Of a stretch of DNA of 64,000 nt, positions 43,995 through 53,232 are shown in pieces (within the stretch, counting starts at the first letter, position 1; the number at the start of each line of letters is the position of its first letter). A program made the translations under genes and the position numbers. The notes below the pieces were generated by a model that made no database searches, was not told the DNA's origin, and worked only from the letters and a program-made list of their open reading frames with translations. This DNA comes from Spongiibacter tropicus DSM 19543 (GTDB taxonomy: Bacteria > Pseudomonadota > Gammaproteobacteria > Pseudomonadales > Spongiibacteraceae): contig NZ_ATUS01000004.1 of assembly GCF_000420325.1 (NCBI RefSeq), positions 227,645 to 291,644 on the forward strand, in the 5' to 3' direction.

Positions 43995-46349
43995 ATGTCT
44001 CAAACAACCAGAAAACGGTTCCGTAAAAATGTACTGGCTGGCTGCATTTCAGCGGCTGCCATACAAGGTGCAGTGAGCAGTGCGGCCTTTGCTCAGGAAT
44101 CTCAGGAGCGGGTCGTTGAAGAGGTGGTTGTCATTTCCGCCCAACGTAAAGATGCGGACATCATGGACGTGCCCATTTCTGTAACTAACTATACCTCGGA
44201 GCAAATGGATATCCAGGGTATTCGTCAAATCGAAGATATCAGCCGCTTGACACCGAGTCTGGTGTTTACTCGACAAGCCGGTTCGTCGGGCTCCAACTCG
44301 ACCGATATTAACATTCGCGGTATTTCCTCGAATGTGGGTTCTGCCACCACGGCTATCTATATAGACGATACGCCTATCCAGATCCGTAACATCGGCTATT
44401 GGGGTGGCAACCCCTATCCGCGCATCTTCGATCTGGAACGGGTGGAAGTGCTGCGCGGTCCGCAGGGCACGCAGTTTGGTGCCAGTGCCATGGGTGGTGC
44501 GGTGCGCTTTATTACCCCGCAACCGGAGTTCGGCGATCCGAGTTTGTATGCTCGCGCGCAGGTTTCTTTCACGGATCATGGTGATGAAAGCTATGAGGCG
44601 GGTATCGCAGGCGGTATGCAACTCAGCGATACCGTAGCCGTGCGAGGCAGCATCTACCACAACCAGATCGGCGGCTATATCGATCAGGTGGAGGCGGTGA
44701 ATGAGAACCGTGGTGGCCGGGTACTGAAGAAGGACATCAACTCCGAAGAGGTGACGGCGATCAAACTGGCCGCGACCTGGCGGGCCAGTGATGCGCTGAC
44801 GATTACGCCATCATTGTATTACCAGAAGGTAGAAGGTGACTCCCGTGACGAATACTGGGAGAACTACACCGATTCGACGGACAATGACTATCGCACGGGA
44901 GTTCAGTCGCTGGAGCCCATGGCGGACAAGTTCCTGCTGCCGTCGTTGATGGTGCAGTACGACTTTGAAACCTTTGAGCTGATCTCGAATACCTCGTACT
45001 TCGATCGCGAGCAGGACGATACGATCAACTATCTGCGTTATCAGTCCTTCCTGCGTTCGGGCGACACCTTTGGCGATTACTCCAATAAGGTGGAAAACAA
45101 CTCCGATACGGTGATGAATAACTCTCAGAAGAACTTTGTGCAGGAAATTCGTCTGCAGTCGTATAACGACGACAGCATGTTCGACTGGGCAGCGGGCTTT
45201 TATTACTCCAAAACCGAACAGACTCAGGAGCAGGCCTTCGGCTCGGGTCGTACACCGGGAAGCGACTTCCCCTCGTGGAATGGTTCGGGCTTTGATTACT
45301 ACCCTCAGGTCGATGGCAAGTACAGCCTGTACCAGGAGCTGGAGGTTGAAGATGAGCAAACAGCGGTGTTTGCAAGCGTGGACTGGAAAGCCAGTGCAGC
45401 GCTGGTATTTACCGCAGCGGCACGTCTCAGCCAGAACAAGTTTGATTACTGGGATATGAAAGACGGTCCGCTGAACAGCGGTACTCGCAGCGTGGTGACC
45501 GCCGATCAGAAAGAAACCGCGTTTACGCCGAAGGTTGGCGTGACCTGGACGCCGGACGATGAAAACATGTTCTATAGCACCTTGAGCAAGGGCTACCGCC
45601 CCGGTGGTGCGCAGCCTAACGTGAACACGGAGTTCTGTGGCGCGGATCTGGCTGCACTGGGTCTGAGTGGTGCACCGTCGGCCTATGACGAGGACTCTCT
45701 GTGGGCCTATGAAGTCGGTAGTAAGAACGACCTGTTCAACGGCGCGCTGAAAATGGACCTTAACCTCTATTACATTGAGTGGTCCGATATTCAGCAAGAG
45801 GTGGATCTGCCCACCTGTAGTCTGTCGTTTATCGGTAACCTCAGTGATGTCACCGGTAAAGGTGTGGATGCCTCCTTCTCGTTCTCGCCACTGGCGAGTC
45901 TGGAAATGGGCTTCGCTGTCGGCTACAACGACACGACCTATGACGACGACGTCTATGCCGGTAACGGCGTACTGCTGAAGTCAGCCGGTCAGCGTCTGAG
46001 CGGTCCTCGCTGGTCCGGTAATGCCTTCCTGCAGTACGAGATGATGGTCATGGAGTACGAAGGTTACTTCCGTATGGACTATGACTTCACTCGCGACAAT
46101 CTCGCAGCCGGTGGCCGTTCTGGCACCTTTGGCTACGACCCCGACCTCGATGCCTTGCCGGGAACAAACTTCCTGTCGATGCGTGTAGGTGCTCGTCTGA
46201 ACGGTGCGGATGTCTCCCTGTTTGTCGACAACGTCACCAATTCCGACGACAAGTTGGCCAGAGGACACGATGGTTCCGGTGCCGGTCTCTACTATGTTGA
46301 GTCATACCGTCCCATGACTCTGGGGATCACCGCCACCTATCGTTACTGA
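43995..46349 (+). CDS. TonB-dependent outer-membrane receptor
   Basis: 784 residues: signal peptide (MSQTTRKRFRKNVLAGC... cleaved near AFAQ), a plug domain starting EEVVVISAQRKDADIMDVPISVT with INIRGISSNVG and VEVLRGPQGTQFGASAMGGAVRFITPQPEF, and a long 22-strand barrel ending in aromatic-rich YRPMTLGITATYRY. Such receptors bring scarce or large molecules across the outer membrane. Placed between the catabolic operons, it probably imports the cluster's substrate rather than iron, but sequence alone does not separate these. Confidence 0.93.
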   Translation: MSQTTRKRFRKNVLAGCISAAAIQGAVSSAAFAQESQERVVEEVVVISAQRKDADIMDVPISVTNYTSEQMDIQGIRQIEDISRLTPSLVFTRQAGSSGSNSTDINIRGISSNVGSATTAIYIDDTPIQIRNIGYWGGNPYPRIFDLERVEVLRGPQGTQFGASAMGGAVRFITPQPEFGDPSLYARAQVSFTDHGDESYEAGIAGGMQLSDTVAVRGSIYHNQIGGYIDQVEAVNENRGGRVLKKDINSEEVTAIKLAATWRASDALTITPSLYYQKVEGDSRDEYWENYTDSTDNDYRTGVQSLEPMADKFLLPSLMVQYDFETFELISNTSYFDREQDDTINYLRYQSFLRSGDTFGDYSNKVENNSDTVMNNSQKNFVQEIRLQSYNDDSMFDWAAGFYYSKTEQTQEQAFGSGRTPGSDFPSWNGSGFDYYPQVDGKYSLYQELEVEDEQTAVFASVDWKASAALVFTAAARLSQNKFDYWDMKDGPLNSGTRSVVTADQKETAFTPKVGVTWTPDDENMFYSTLSKGYRPGGAQPNVNTEFCGADLAALGLSGAPSAYDEDSLWAYEVGSKNDLFNGALKMDLNLYYIEWSDIQQEVDLPTCSLSFIGNLSDVTGKGVDASFSFSPLASLEMGFAVGYNDTTYDDDVYAGNGVLLKSAGQRLSGPRWSGNAFLQYEMMVMEYEGYFRMDYDFTRDNLAAGGRSGTFGYDPDLDALPGTNFLSMRVGARLNGADVSLFVDNVTNSDDKLARGHDGSGAGLYYVESYRPMTLGITATYRY

Positions 46350-46386
46350 TCAACACTGATAGTCTCCACCCTGTTGAGTCGGTGAT

Positions 46387-46420
46387 GCCTGCTTCCGCTT
46401 GTTCATGTGCGGGAGCAGGC
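46387..46420 (+). terminator. Hairpin after the TonB receptor gene
   Basis: GCCTGCTTCCGC pairs with GCGGGAGCAGGC (one G-U) around a 10-base loop; a CCTTTTT tract follows about ten bases later at 46428-46434. May act as partial terminator or mRNA stabiliser between the receptor and the downstream genes. Confidence 0.5.
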
Positions 46421-46460
46421 CCGGCTCCTTTTTGCGTTTAAGGCCAGAGGAGGTTTGTCT

Positions 46461-46964
46461 ATGGTCTACCGAATTCTCAGTTCAGCGGCGGCGGTCGTTC
46501 TGCTTGCCGGCTGCAGCCTCACCGCCACTCGACCCGCAGCGGATTCGACTGCTGTCGAGGCGTGTAAAACCCTTAACTATCGCTATGCGCAGGCGCGCGA
46601 CAGCGGCAACGCCGATGCCTACGGCGACTTGTTTGCCGAGAACGCGGTGTTCTATATGGGCAAAAAGCCCTATGAGGGTCGCGATGCAATCATCACCCGA
46701 CTGCGAGAGGGGCAGGATTCTGCCAACTTCGCCCGCCTGCTGATTGACAATATGTACATCGAAAAAGACGGCGATGACTCGGCCACCGGTGTGGTGTATT
46801 TCTCGATGTACTACAGCGATGCTGATCCGGATGCGCCGCGTCCTATCGAAACATTCCGCCTGTTCATGGGCGAATATCACGACCGTTATACCCTGGCTGA
46901 GGAGGGCTGTAAGCTCGCCGAACGCAAGACGGTTCCACTGTTTATGGGTCGTTTTGCGAAGTAG
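46461..46964 (+). CDS. SnoaL/NTF2-like lipoprotein
   Basis: 167 residues from the ATG at 46461 (AGAGGAGG upstream). Lipoprotein signal with lipobox LLAGC (about residues 13-17), then a SnoaL/NTF2-like cone fold: LNYRYAQARDSGNADAYGDLFAENAVFYMGKKPYEGRDAII ... GVVYFSMYYSD. These small domains bind or isomerise small hydrophobic compounds. Eighteen base pairs before the YtcJ-type amidohydrolase lipoprotein, so both are probably periplasmic partners made together. Confidence 0.8.
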   Translation: MVYRILSSAAAVVLLAGCSLTATRPAADSTAVEACKTLNYRYAQARDSGNADAYGDLFAENAVFYMGKKPYEGRDAIITRLREGQDSANFARLLIDNMYIEKDGDDSATGVVYFSMYYSDADPDAPRPIETFRLFMGEYHDRYTLAEEGCKLAERKTVPLFMGRFAK

Positions 46965-46982
46965 CGACCCGAGGAGGACTCC

Positions 46983-48722
46983 ATGCGCCTGATTATTCTG
47001 ACTTGCCTGATGTTCAGCGGTCTGCTGCTGGCTGGCTGCGAGAAGCACATATCGGCGGATATGATTTTCTACAACGGCAAGGTCGTCACGGTTGACGATG
47101 ACTTTACGATTGCCGAAGCCATCGCTGTAAAAGACGGCAAGGTCCTGGCAACCGGCAGCACCGAGCAAGTGATGAAAGCCAAATCTGAGGTCACCAAGCT
47201 GGTTGATCTCGATGGCAAGACGCTGTTACCGGGTTTGATCGACAGTCATCAACATACGCTCTCTGCGGCGGTTTCTGAGTTCCGCTATCCGATTCCGGTC
47301 ATGAAAACGGTGGCCGACGTGCTGGCCTTTGTGAAAGAGCGCGCGGCACAAACCCCGGAAGGCGGATGGGTGTGGGTGCGCACCACTTATCCAACCCGGT
47401 TGCGTGACCACCGCTTGCCCACCGGCGACGAACTGACGGCGGCGGCACCGGAGCACAAGGTGGTCTTTGCGCCGTTCACCATCTCGCCCTTTGCGGTGCT
47501 GAGCAAATCTGCACTGGCGGCCGCGGGCATCGATAAGGCGTTTGCTGCCGAGCATCCCGACGACATTATTGTCGATGAAGAGGGAGAGCCAACCGGTAAA
47601 ATCCGGCATCACACCCGCTATATCGAGGATATTGGTACGCCCGACCACACCCAAACGCTGGACGAGCGCACGGCGATGTACCGCAAAATGAGCGGCATCT
47701 ATAACAGTGTGGGCTTAACCACCGTTGCCGATCGCAATACCTTCCCCGATGTGTTGGCCTTCTATCAGTCGGTGGCGGATCGCGGCCTGGCAACCACTCG
47801 CATTGGTCTGTTTCACGCCTTGAGTACGGGCAAGGATGTGAAGGACGAAGACATTAAGGCCGAAATCCATCGCATTGCGGCGCTTCCTGTCGTGAACAGC
47901 CATGACCCGATGGTCCAGGTTGTCGGCATCAAGACCTTTTTCGACGGCGGTATTCTCAGCGGCAGTGCCTTGTTCAACGAGCCCTGGGGGAAAAGCCATG
48001 TGCACGGTATTACCGATCCGCATTACCACGGCAAATCCTTCATATCGCCGGAACGGCTGCGCATGATGATGGCGGAAACCATATCAGCCGGTATGCAGTT
48101 TACCTCGCATGCGGTGGGCGACGGTGCGGTGCTGGAAGTGGTGAAGGCCTACAATGATGTCAACAAAACCGTGCCGGTGAAGGGCAGTCGCTCGTCGGTG
48201 ACCCACGGCAACTTCACCACACCCTGGGCCATCGACAAAATGGCTGAGCTGGGCATCGTGGCGGATATTCAGCCAGCGTGGTTCTATCTCGATTCCTTCG
48301 CCTTGCTCAAGCAGTTCGGTGATGAGCGCCTGCGTTACTTCCAGCCCCTCAAGACCTACTTTGACAAGGGGATCGTCGTTGCCGGTGGTTCTGACCACTG
48401 GTCGCTGGAAGACCCGAATAACGCGGTTAACCCCTTTAACCCGTTTCTGGCGATGTGGATCAGTCACAGCCGCAAGGCACGCTGGGTAGAGAAGCCAGTG
48501 CATCCTGAACAAGCCATCACCCGGCAGCAGGCCTTGCGCATGTATACGATTAATGCCGCATTTGCACTGAACTGGGACGACATCGTGGGCAGTCTTGAGG
48601 CGGGAAAATACGCCGATATGGTGATTATCGATCGCGATATTCTCAGCTGCGACATCGACGACATCAAAGATACCAAGGTGTTGGAAACCTATCTGGCGGG
48701 TAAGCGCGTTTACGCGCGTTGA
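46983..48722 (+). CDS. YtcJ-type amidohydrolase lipoprotein
   Basis: 579 residues. Lipobox LLAGC (about 15-19) anchors it at the membrane. Metal-dependent amidohydrolase core of the YtcJ/N-substituted formamide deformylase group (Amidohydro_3): GKTLLPGLIDSHQHTLSA with HxH, SHAVGDGAVLEV, the late VAGGSDHW Asp, and EAGKYADMVIIDRD at the C-terminus. Likely hydrolyses an N-acyl, formamide or similar bond outside the cytoplasm. Downstream of the SnoaL-like lipoprotein, with AGGAGG before the ATG. Confidence 0.87.
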   Translation: MRLIILTCLMFSGLLLAGCEKHISADMIFYNGKVVTVDDDFTIAEAIAVKDGKVLATGSTEQVMKAKSEVTKLVDLDGKTLLPGLIDSHQHTLSAAVSEFRYPIPVMKTVADVLAFVKERAAQTPEGGWVWVRTTYPTRLRDHRLPTGDELTAAAPEHKVVFAPFTISPFAVLSKSALAAAGIDKAFAAEHPDDIIVDEEGEPTGKIRHHTRYIEDIGTPDHTQTLDERTAMYRKMSGIYNSVGLTTVADRNTFPDVLAFYQSVADRGLATTRIGLFHALSTGKDVKDEDIKAEIHRIAALPVVNSHDPMVQVVGIKTFFDGGILSGSALFNEPWGKSHVHGITDPHYHGKSFISPERLRMMMAETISAGMQFTSHAVGDGAVLEVVKAYNDVNKTVPVKGSRSSVTHGNFTTPWAIDKMAELGIVADIQPAWFYLDSFALLKQFGDERLRYFQPLKTYFDKGIVVAGGSDHWSLEDPNNAVNPFNPFLAMWISHSRKARWVEKPVHPEQAITRQQALRMYTINAAFALNWDDIVGSLEAGKYADMVIIDRDILSCDIDDIKDTKVLETYLAGKRVYAR

Positions 48723-48740
48723 ATTTCTGTTTGCGATGAC

Positions 48741-48767
48741 AAGCCGGGCACATTGCCCGGCTTTTTT
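48741..48767 (+). terminator. Intrinsic terminator after the YtcJ-type gene
   Basis: AAGCCGGGC-ACATT-GCCCGGCTT followed by a T-run (48762-48767). Confidence 0.92.
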
Positions 48768-48853
48768 ATGCCTGTGCAGACAAGGTATTGGCTGCTTGTT
48801 CTGATGCTTGCCAAGAGTCAGGGACGCGAGAGCACTGTGGTTCAATAGTGCAG

Positions 48854-48917
48854 GGACTCAAGAGTACCGGGATTCAAGATTGCCGAGATTAAAGAGTACG
48901 GAGGTTCAAGAGTACCG
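48854..48917. repeat. Four tandem 16-bp degenerate repeats (array extends degraded to about 48822)
   Basis: Units GGACTCAAGAGTACCG, GGATTCAAGATTGCCG, AGATTAAAGAGTACGG and AGGTTCAAGAGTACCG follow without gaps. The preceding 16-mers at 48838 and 48822 match the same pattern less well (about 11-12 of 16). The array ends 3 bp from the stop of the leftward flavoprotein gene. No spacers, so not CRISPR. Confidence 0.8.
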
Positions 48918-48920
48918 AGT

Positions 48921-50693
48921 CTAATGACAAACGGTGCAGACTTGCGTTTGCGCCAGTCGTTCGCGGTGGGTGAGTGCGGCACGCTTGGGAAAGGCGTCGC
49001 TGTGACAGCTATCGCAGCTCAATTCGCGACTGAGCACCACATCGTGCACCGATTCAAAGTGCCAGTATCCATTTTGGGGGCTTTTCAGGCGGGCTTTCAT
49101 GGTGGCGGCGTCGTAAGGGCTGTTCGCGGGGCGCTGAACCGTGATCTGCGGAGGTATCGCGCCAGTGCGAGTATCACCGAGTTCCTTGAGAATGCTCGCC
49201 GCGGCGAGTCGGCCAGTCATGACCGACGGCCCCAGATACAAGCCATTGATCCGGTATTTGCTGCCATTCATTCCCATGGAGCCGGTCAGCTCACCCGCCG
49301 CGTACAGACCCGGAATACGCTGACCCTGTGTAGACAGCACGTGAGCGCCCTTGTCGATGACCACTCCGCCCATCGACTCGGCATTGCTGGGGTGAATGCG
49401 GATGGCGTAAAAGGGCGGCTCAGTAATGGGTTTAAGCGGCACCGCCGGCATGGTCACATTACCGGAGAAGCTGGCCGGGAAACGGCCGAAATCCCGGTCA
49501 TTTCCCTCTGCCAACAGCGTATTGAAACGGGCAATACTGGCACTGAGTGTTGTCGCGGGCATGCCGGTTTTATCTGCCAGCTCGCTCAGGCTTGCGGCTT
49601 TGGCGACGAGCTTGGGGTTGTTGATGAGTTCACGCTCGTAGCGGGAGCGGTCATACCGGTATTTGATGGTGCGGGGTTTGAGCGTGCTTCTCACGCGATC
49701 ATCGAATACCAGCCAGAAGCGGGCCTCCGGCAGGGTGGTCATGACGTCGAGAATGGCTTTGTTCGACGACAGCGGGTTAATAAAACGCTGGCCTTCATCA
49801 TTGAGCCAGAGACCCCGCGGACCACTCAAGGTAATGCCGTGACCGCTGTCAGGGGCGGCGGGGTCCGGTATCCCAACCGGGTAAAACCAATGACGGTTCA
49901 GATGTTGCTGGGCGGCGCCCAGACTGGCCGCCATATCGTGGCCCAGCCCCTGTGCGAAATGACTGCCGCCCGCCAGCAGGGCGGCGTCGTCAGGAAAGTG
50001 GGCAGGCCAGTGCTCGCGAATTCGCGCCAGACTGCCCGCCATGCCCCCAGTTGCCAGTACGATATGCGCTGCGTGATAGTCGCCTGCGGCACCGCTGCGC
50101 AGATTGCGGGTTTTCACGCCAATGGCTCGACCGCCATCACTGAGGATATCAGTGACCTGTGTATTGAAGTAAAAATGGAGGTTCGGGAAAGACAGGGCTT
50201 TGCGGTAAATCGGTAAGACGATATCCCGGGCCTCGCCATCGGGGTAGTGGAAGCGGGGGAGTGAGCGGTTGGTATCGTCGGCGACAAGATTATCGAAGAC
50301 CACCCCCAGCTCTGTCAGCCAGTCGTAGACCATCGCGCTGGAATGATCCGCGTAAAAGCGCAACCACTCGGGGTTACCGTCTTCTGAATATGCCAGCCAG
50401 TCTTTGAGTGCCTGCTCCGTGCTGTCCTGAATACCTGCGGCGCGCTGCTTTTCGGTGTTCACCATGGCGATGCCGCTGGCAAGAATGGCGTGGCCGCTGC
50501 CCTGGGAATTCATATCGAAGACGGCGACTTGGGCGCCTTGCGCCGCCAGGTCAACGGCCGCTGACAGACCCGCGATGCCCGCGCCGACGATGATGACATC
50601 GACGGCGTCTTGATGGCCGTCATCGACAGGCATGGCGGTGGCCGCATTGAGGAGGAGGGTGGCGATGAGCGTGGCGAGCAGGCGTCTAGTCAT
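48921..50693 (-). CDS. Exported FAD flavoprotein (fumarate-reductase-like) with two C-terminal haem-c motifs
   Basis: 590 residues. Signal peptide (MTRRLLATLIATLLLNAATA), FAD domain starting VIIVGAGIAGLSAAVDLAAQGAQV, ATGGMAGSL, and a C-terminal flavin region MNGSKYRINGLYLGPSVMTGRLAAASIL. The last 35 residues hold CDSCH (560-564) and CTVCH (586-590), two c-type haem sites. In Shewanella-type flavocytochrome c the haem domain is N-terminal; here it is C-terminal and minimal. Probably a periplasmic dehydrogenase or reductase that exchanges electrons through the haems. Operator H lies upstream, so it joins the IclR-type regulon. Confidence 0.85.
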   Translation of the reverse strand: MTRRLLATLIATLLLNAATAMPVDDGHQDAVDVIIVGAGIAGLSAAVDLAAQGAQVAVFDMNSQGSGHAILASGIAMVNTEKQRAAGIQDSTEQALKDWLAYSEDGNPEWLRFYADHSSAMVYDWLTELGVVFDNLVADDTNRSLPRFHYPDGEARDIVLPIYRKALSFPNLHFYFNTQVTDILSDGGRAIGVKTRNLRSGAAGDYHAAHIVLATGGMAGSLARIREHWPAHFPDDAALLAGGSHFAQGLGHDMAASLGAAQQHLNRHWFYPVGIPDPAAPDSGHGITLSGPRGLWLNDEGQRFINPLSSNKAILDVMTTLPEARFWLVFDDRVRSTLKPRTIKYRYDRSRYERELINNPKLVAKAASLSELADKTGMPATTLSASIARFNTLLAEGNDRDFGRFPASFSGNVTMPAVPLKPITEPPFYAIRIHPSNAESMGGVVIDKGAHVLSTQGQRIPGLYAAGELTGSMGMNGSKYRINGLYLGPSVMTGRLAAASILKELGDTRTGAIPPQITVQRPANSPYDAATMKARLKSPQNGYWHFESVHDVVLSRELSCDSCHSDAFPKRAALTHRERLAQTQVCTVCH

Positions 50694-50716
50694 AATATCT
50701 CGTCATAACAACAGGG

Positions 50717-50742
50717 AAGTTCGCATTTTAAACAGTTGTTCG
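50717..50742 (-). promoter_or_regulatory. IclR-type operator H (flavoprotein gene)
   Basis: Read leftward: CGAACAA (50742-50736), inverted half-site TGTTTA right after it, and CGAACTT (50723-50717) exactly 19 bp from the first. Lies 24 bp upstream of the flavoprotein start. Confidence 0.72.
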
Positions 50743-50784
50743 ATAATACGCCTGCGTGAATGCAGGCGCAATGACGACGCTGGG

Positions 50785-50854
50785 TGGGTATAGACTCGTG
50801 GGTAGAGACCCGCGGATAGAGACCTGCGGATAAAGCCCCGCCGGGAGAGCCCTG
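50785..50854. repeat. Five tandem 14-bp degenerate repeats
   Basis: Units TGGGTATAGACTCG, TGGGTAGAGACCCG, CGGATAGAGACCTG, CGGATAAAGCCCCG and CCGGGAGAGCCCTG follow head to tail. Located between operator H and the alanine dehydrogenase stop. Different in sequence and period from the 16-bp array on the other side of the flavoprotein gene. Confidence 0.8.
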
Positions 50855-50880
50855 CGGGGAGGCGGCCAGCTAGCGGAGGC

Positions 50881-51996
50881 TTACTGAAGCAGTGACGTGG
50901 CAGCAGTAAAAGGCAGGTCGTGTGCCTGAGATACCGCCTCGCAAGTGAGCTTGCCTTTGCAGATATTCAGGCCCGCCTGCAGATGTGGGTCGTCTTTTAA
51001 TGCCTGTTGCCAGCCCTTGTCAGCCAGTGCAAGTACATGGGGCAGGGTCGCGTTGTTGAGCGCCAGCGTAGAGGTTCTGGCCACCGCGCCGGGCATATTG
51101 GCTACGCAGTAGTGCACCACATCATCAACCCGGTACGTGGGCTTATCGTGCGTCGTGGGCACGGACGTCTCAAAGCAGCCGCCCTGGTCAATGGCAACAT
51201 CCACCAGTACCGAACCGCGTTTCATATCCTTGACCATCTCAGCGGTGATCAAGCGCGGCGCATTGGCGCCGGGAACCAGCACTGCACCAATAATTAAATC
51301 TGCTGACAGAACGGCATCCTCAAGCGCATCGGCGGTGGAATAGAGGGTCTTTACCCGACCATTGAACTGCTCGTCGAGTTGTTTCAGGCGTCCCAGTGAG
51401 GTGTCCAGAATGGTGACATCGGCACCCAGGCCAGCCGCCATGCGGGCGGCATTGCTGCCGACAACGCCGCCGCCAATAACGCAGACTTTCGCGGGTGCTA
51501 CACCGGGCACCCCGCCCAATAGCAGGCCGCGACCGCCGTGGGCCATTTCCATGGCGCTGGCCCCCGCCTGAATCGCCAGCCGTCCCGCGACTTCTGACAT
51601 CGGAGCCAGCAGGGGGAGTCCGCCGCGACTGTCGGTAACGGTTTCGTAGGCGATGGCGATGGCGCCGGAGTCGAGCAGTGCCTGGGTTTGCGGCAAGTCC
51701 GGGGCCAGGTGGAGGTAGGTAAAGAGGATTTGCCCCGGACGCAGCATGGCAAATTCCGACGGCTGGGGCTCTTTGACTTTGACGATCATCTCGGCCTGTG
51801 CGAAGACCGCCGCGGCGTCGTCTACGATGCTGGCTCCGGCGCTGACATAGGCCGCGTCGTCAAAACCGATTTCCAGCGCCGCATTCTGCTGAACCAGCAC
51901 ACGGTGGCCGTGCTTGCAAAGTTCTCTGACGGATGCGGGCGTCAGGCCGACGCGGTATTCGTGGTTTTTAATTTCTTTGGGGAGGCCGATGATCAT
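50881..51996 (-). CDS. ald: Alanine dehydrogenase
   Basis: 371 residues, full length. [31 protein letters not shown] (substrate Arg and Lys region), the catalytic His in THLHLAPDL, and NAD-binding [24 protein letters not shown] (about 175-198). Interconverts L-alanine with pyruvate, NH3 and NADH. It could regenerate pyruvate for the omega-aminotransferase or collect released ammonia. Divergent from an Lrp-family gene, a classic ald-regulator arrangement; an IclR-type site (52022-52037) also lies in the gap. Confidence 0.96.
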   Translation of the reverse strand: MIIGLPKEIKNHEYRVGLTPASVRELCKHGHRVLVQQNAALEIGFDDAAYVSAGASIVDDAAAVFAQAEMIVKVKEPQPSEFAMLRPGQILFTYLHLAPDLPQTQALLDSGAIAIAYETVTDSRGGLPLLAPMSEVAGRLAIQAGASAMEMAHGGRGLLLGGVPGVAPAKVCVIGGGVVGSNAARMAAGLGADVTILDTSLGRLKQLDEQFNGRVKTLYSTADALEDAVLSADLIIGAVLVPGANAPRLITAEMVKDMKRGSVLVDVAIDQGGCFETSVPTTHDKPTYRVDDVVHYCVANMPGAVARTSTLALNNATLPHVLALADKGWQQALKDDPHLQAGLNICKGKLTCEAVSQAHDLPFTAATSLLQ

Positions 51997-52021
51997 AGTG
52001 ATTTCCTGCTGCGTTAAATAA

Positions 52022-52037
52022 TGTTAACAAATGTTCG
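52022..52037 (-). promoter_or_regulatory. IclR-type operator I (alanine dehydrogenase), partial
   Basis: Read leftward: CGAACAT (52037-52031) followed by TTGTTAACAT with a CATTAT that could act as -10. The third half-site at 19 bp is not recognisable, so this is a weaker member of the set; the first 12 bases equal those of operator F. Confidence 0.5.
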
Positions 52038-52148
52038 GAATTCACTGTAAACTGAGTCGTGGGGCAGTCGCTTGCAAAATCCCTCGCTTGTCAGGGCAAT
52101 TTTGCAATCATTCCGCCATGACTTACTTATAGCTGCAAGAATCTGCGA

Positions 52149-52610
52149 ATGCGAAATCTGGATAGAATAGATCGGGCTATTTTGGCGGTGCTGCAAGTGC
52201 AGGGCCGCATTGCCAATGTCGAGCTGGCCGAGCGTGTCGGGCTTTCGGAGTCGGCTTGCCTGCGGCGTGTGAAGCAGCTCGATGAGCTGGGCGTAATCAG
52301 CCACTACGCGGCGCATGTAAACGCGGAGTCTGTCGGGCTCTCTGGCACGGTATTTGTGAATGTGTCGCTGGCCGATCAGCGAGAAGAAAGTCTTCGCGGC
52401 TTCGAGGCGGCGATTCAGTCGGTTCCCGAGGTCATGGAGTGCTATTTAATGAGCGGCGAAGTGGATTATATGCTGAGAGTGGTTGTGGCGGGGACCTCCG
52501 ACTTCGAGCGTATTCATAATCAGCTCACCCGCCTGCCGGGCGTGGCGCGCGTGCAGTCGAGCTTTGCCCTGCGTCCGATTCTCAAGCGGACGTCACTGCC
52601 GCTGCGCTGA
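52149..52610 (+). CDS. Lrp/AsnC-family transcriptional regulator
   Basis: 153 residues: N-terminal HTH (about 1-60, MRNLDRIDRAILAVLQVQGRIANVELAERVGLSESACLRRVKQLDELGVI) and C-terminal RAM effector domain (about 70-145, including YLMSGEVDYMLRVVV). Divergent from alanine dehydrogenase, so it most likely controls ald in response to alanine or another amino acid. It is followed by the molybdenum hydroxylase genes 118 bp later. Confidence 0.93.
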   Translation: MRNLDRIDRAILAVLQVQGRIANVELAERVGLSESACLRRVKQLDELGVISHYAAHVNAESVGLSGTVFVNVSLADQREESLRGFEAAIQSVPEVMECYLMSGEVDYMLRVVVAGTSDFERIHNQLTRLPGVARVQSSFALRPILKRTSLPLR

Positions 52611-52728
52611 ATACCATCGGCTCGACCTTTTTATGAACAAGCCGTAATGCGCATATTGGCGAGCTTTAGCCATAATGGCTGGCTTTGTCGGTACAATCCG
52701 GGCACGACGTCAGACTTTGGGAGGGGAT

Positions 52729-53232
52729 ATGGCGCAACTGAGTTTCACGCTCAATGGTGAGCCGCAGCAGTTGGAAGTGGATGGGCAAATGCCGCTGTTA
52801 TGGCTGCTGCGGGATACCCTGGCAATGACCGGCACCAAGTTCGGTTGCGGCATGGGCCTGTGCGGCGCTTGCACGGTGCATCTCAATGGTACGCCGATCC
52901 GCAGTTGCAGCGTTCCCGCTATGGCGGCGCAAGGTCAATCCATTACGACTATTGAAGGCTTGAGTGGCAACGAAGGTCAGTTGCACCCGGTTCAAGAGGC
53001 CTGGATTGCGCTGAGTGTGCCTCAGTGCGGGTACTGCCAGTCAGGGCAGATCATGTCTGCGGTGGCCTTGTTGGAGAGTAACCCGCAACCCAGCGATGCG
53101 GAGATCGATGCGGCCATGGCCGGCAATATTTGCCGCTGCGGCACCTATCCCAAAATTCGCGCGGCGATTCATCAGGCGGCCGGTGCAGTGCAGCAATTTG
53201 ATCCTGCTCAGGCTAACGGGGAGGCCGTGTGA
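52729..53232 (+). CDS. [2Fe-2S] small subunit of a molybdenum hydroxylase (IorA type)
   Basis: 167 residues from the ATG at 52729 (GGGAGGGG upstream). Two iron-sulfur domains: plant-ferredoxin-like [15 protein letters not shown] with a further Cys in IRSCSVP, and the helical domain [10 protein letters not shown] ... [11 protein letters not shown]. Overlaps the large-subunit gene. Members (IorAB, QorAB-like) oxidise N-heteroaromatics or aldehydes and pass electrons from Mo-cofactor to a cytochrome or quinone. Confidence 0.93.
   Translation: MAQLSFTLNGEPQQLEVDGQMPLLWLLRDTLAMTGTKFGCGMGLCGACTVHLNGTPIRSCSVPAMAAQGQSITTIEGLSGNEGQLHPVQEAWIALSVPQCGYCQSGQIMSAVALLESNPQPSDAEIDAAMAGNICRCGTYPKIRAAIHQAAGAVQQFDPAQANGEAV

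Noticed and set aside
48806..48917. CRISPR array
   Set aside because: The repeats are only 16 bp, degenerate and directly adjacent with no spacers, and no cas genes are in the window.
48924..50216. Long open frame (430 codons) on the plus strand opposite the flavoprotein gene
   Set aside because: It is the exact complement of a well-supported gene with signal peptide, FAD and haem motifs; the translation is Arg/Gly/His-rich without any motif, a typical shadow in GC-rich DNA.
50785..50854. CRISPR or iteron origin
   Set aside because: The 14-bp units have no spacers, no nearby replication initiator and no AT-rich stretch.
52640..52728. IclR-type operator before the Mo-hydroxylase genes
   Set aside because: TGAACAAGCC at about 52633 shares a few bases but lacks the inverted and third half-sites; too weak to list.
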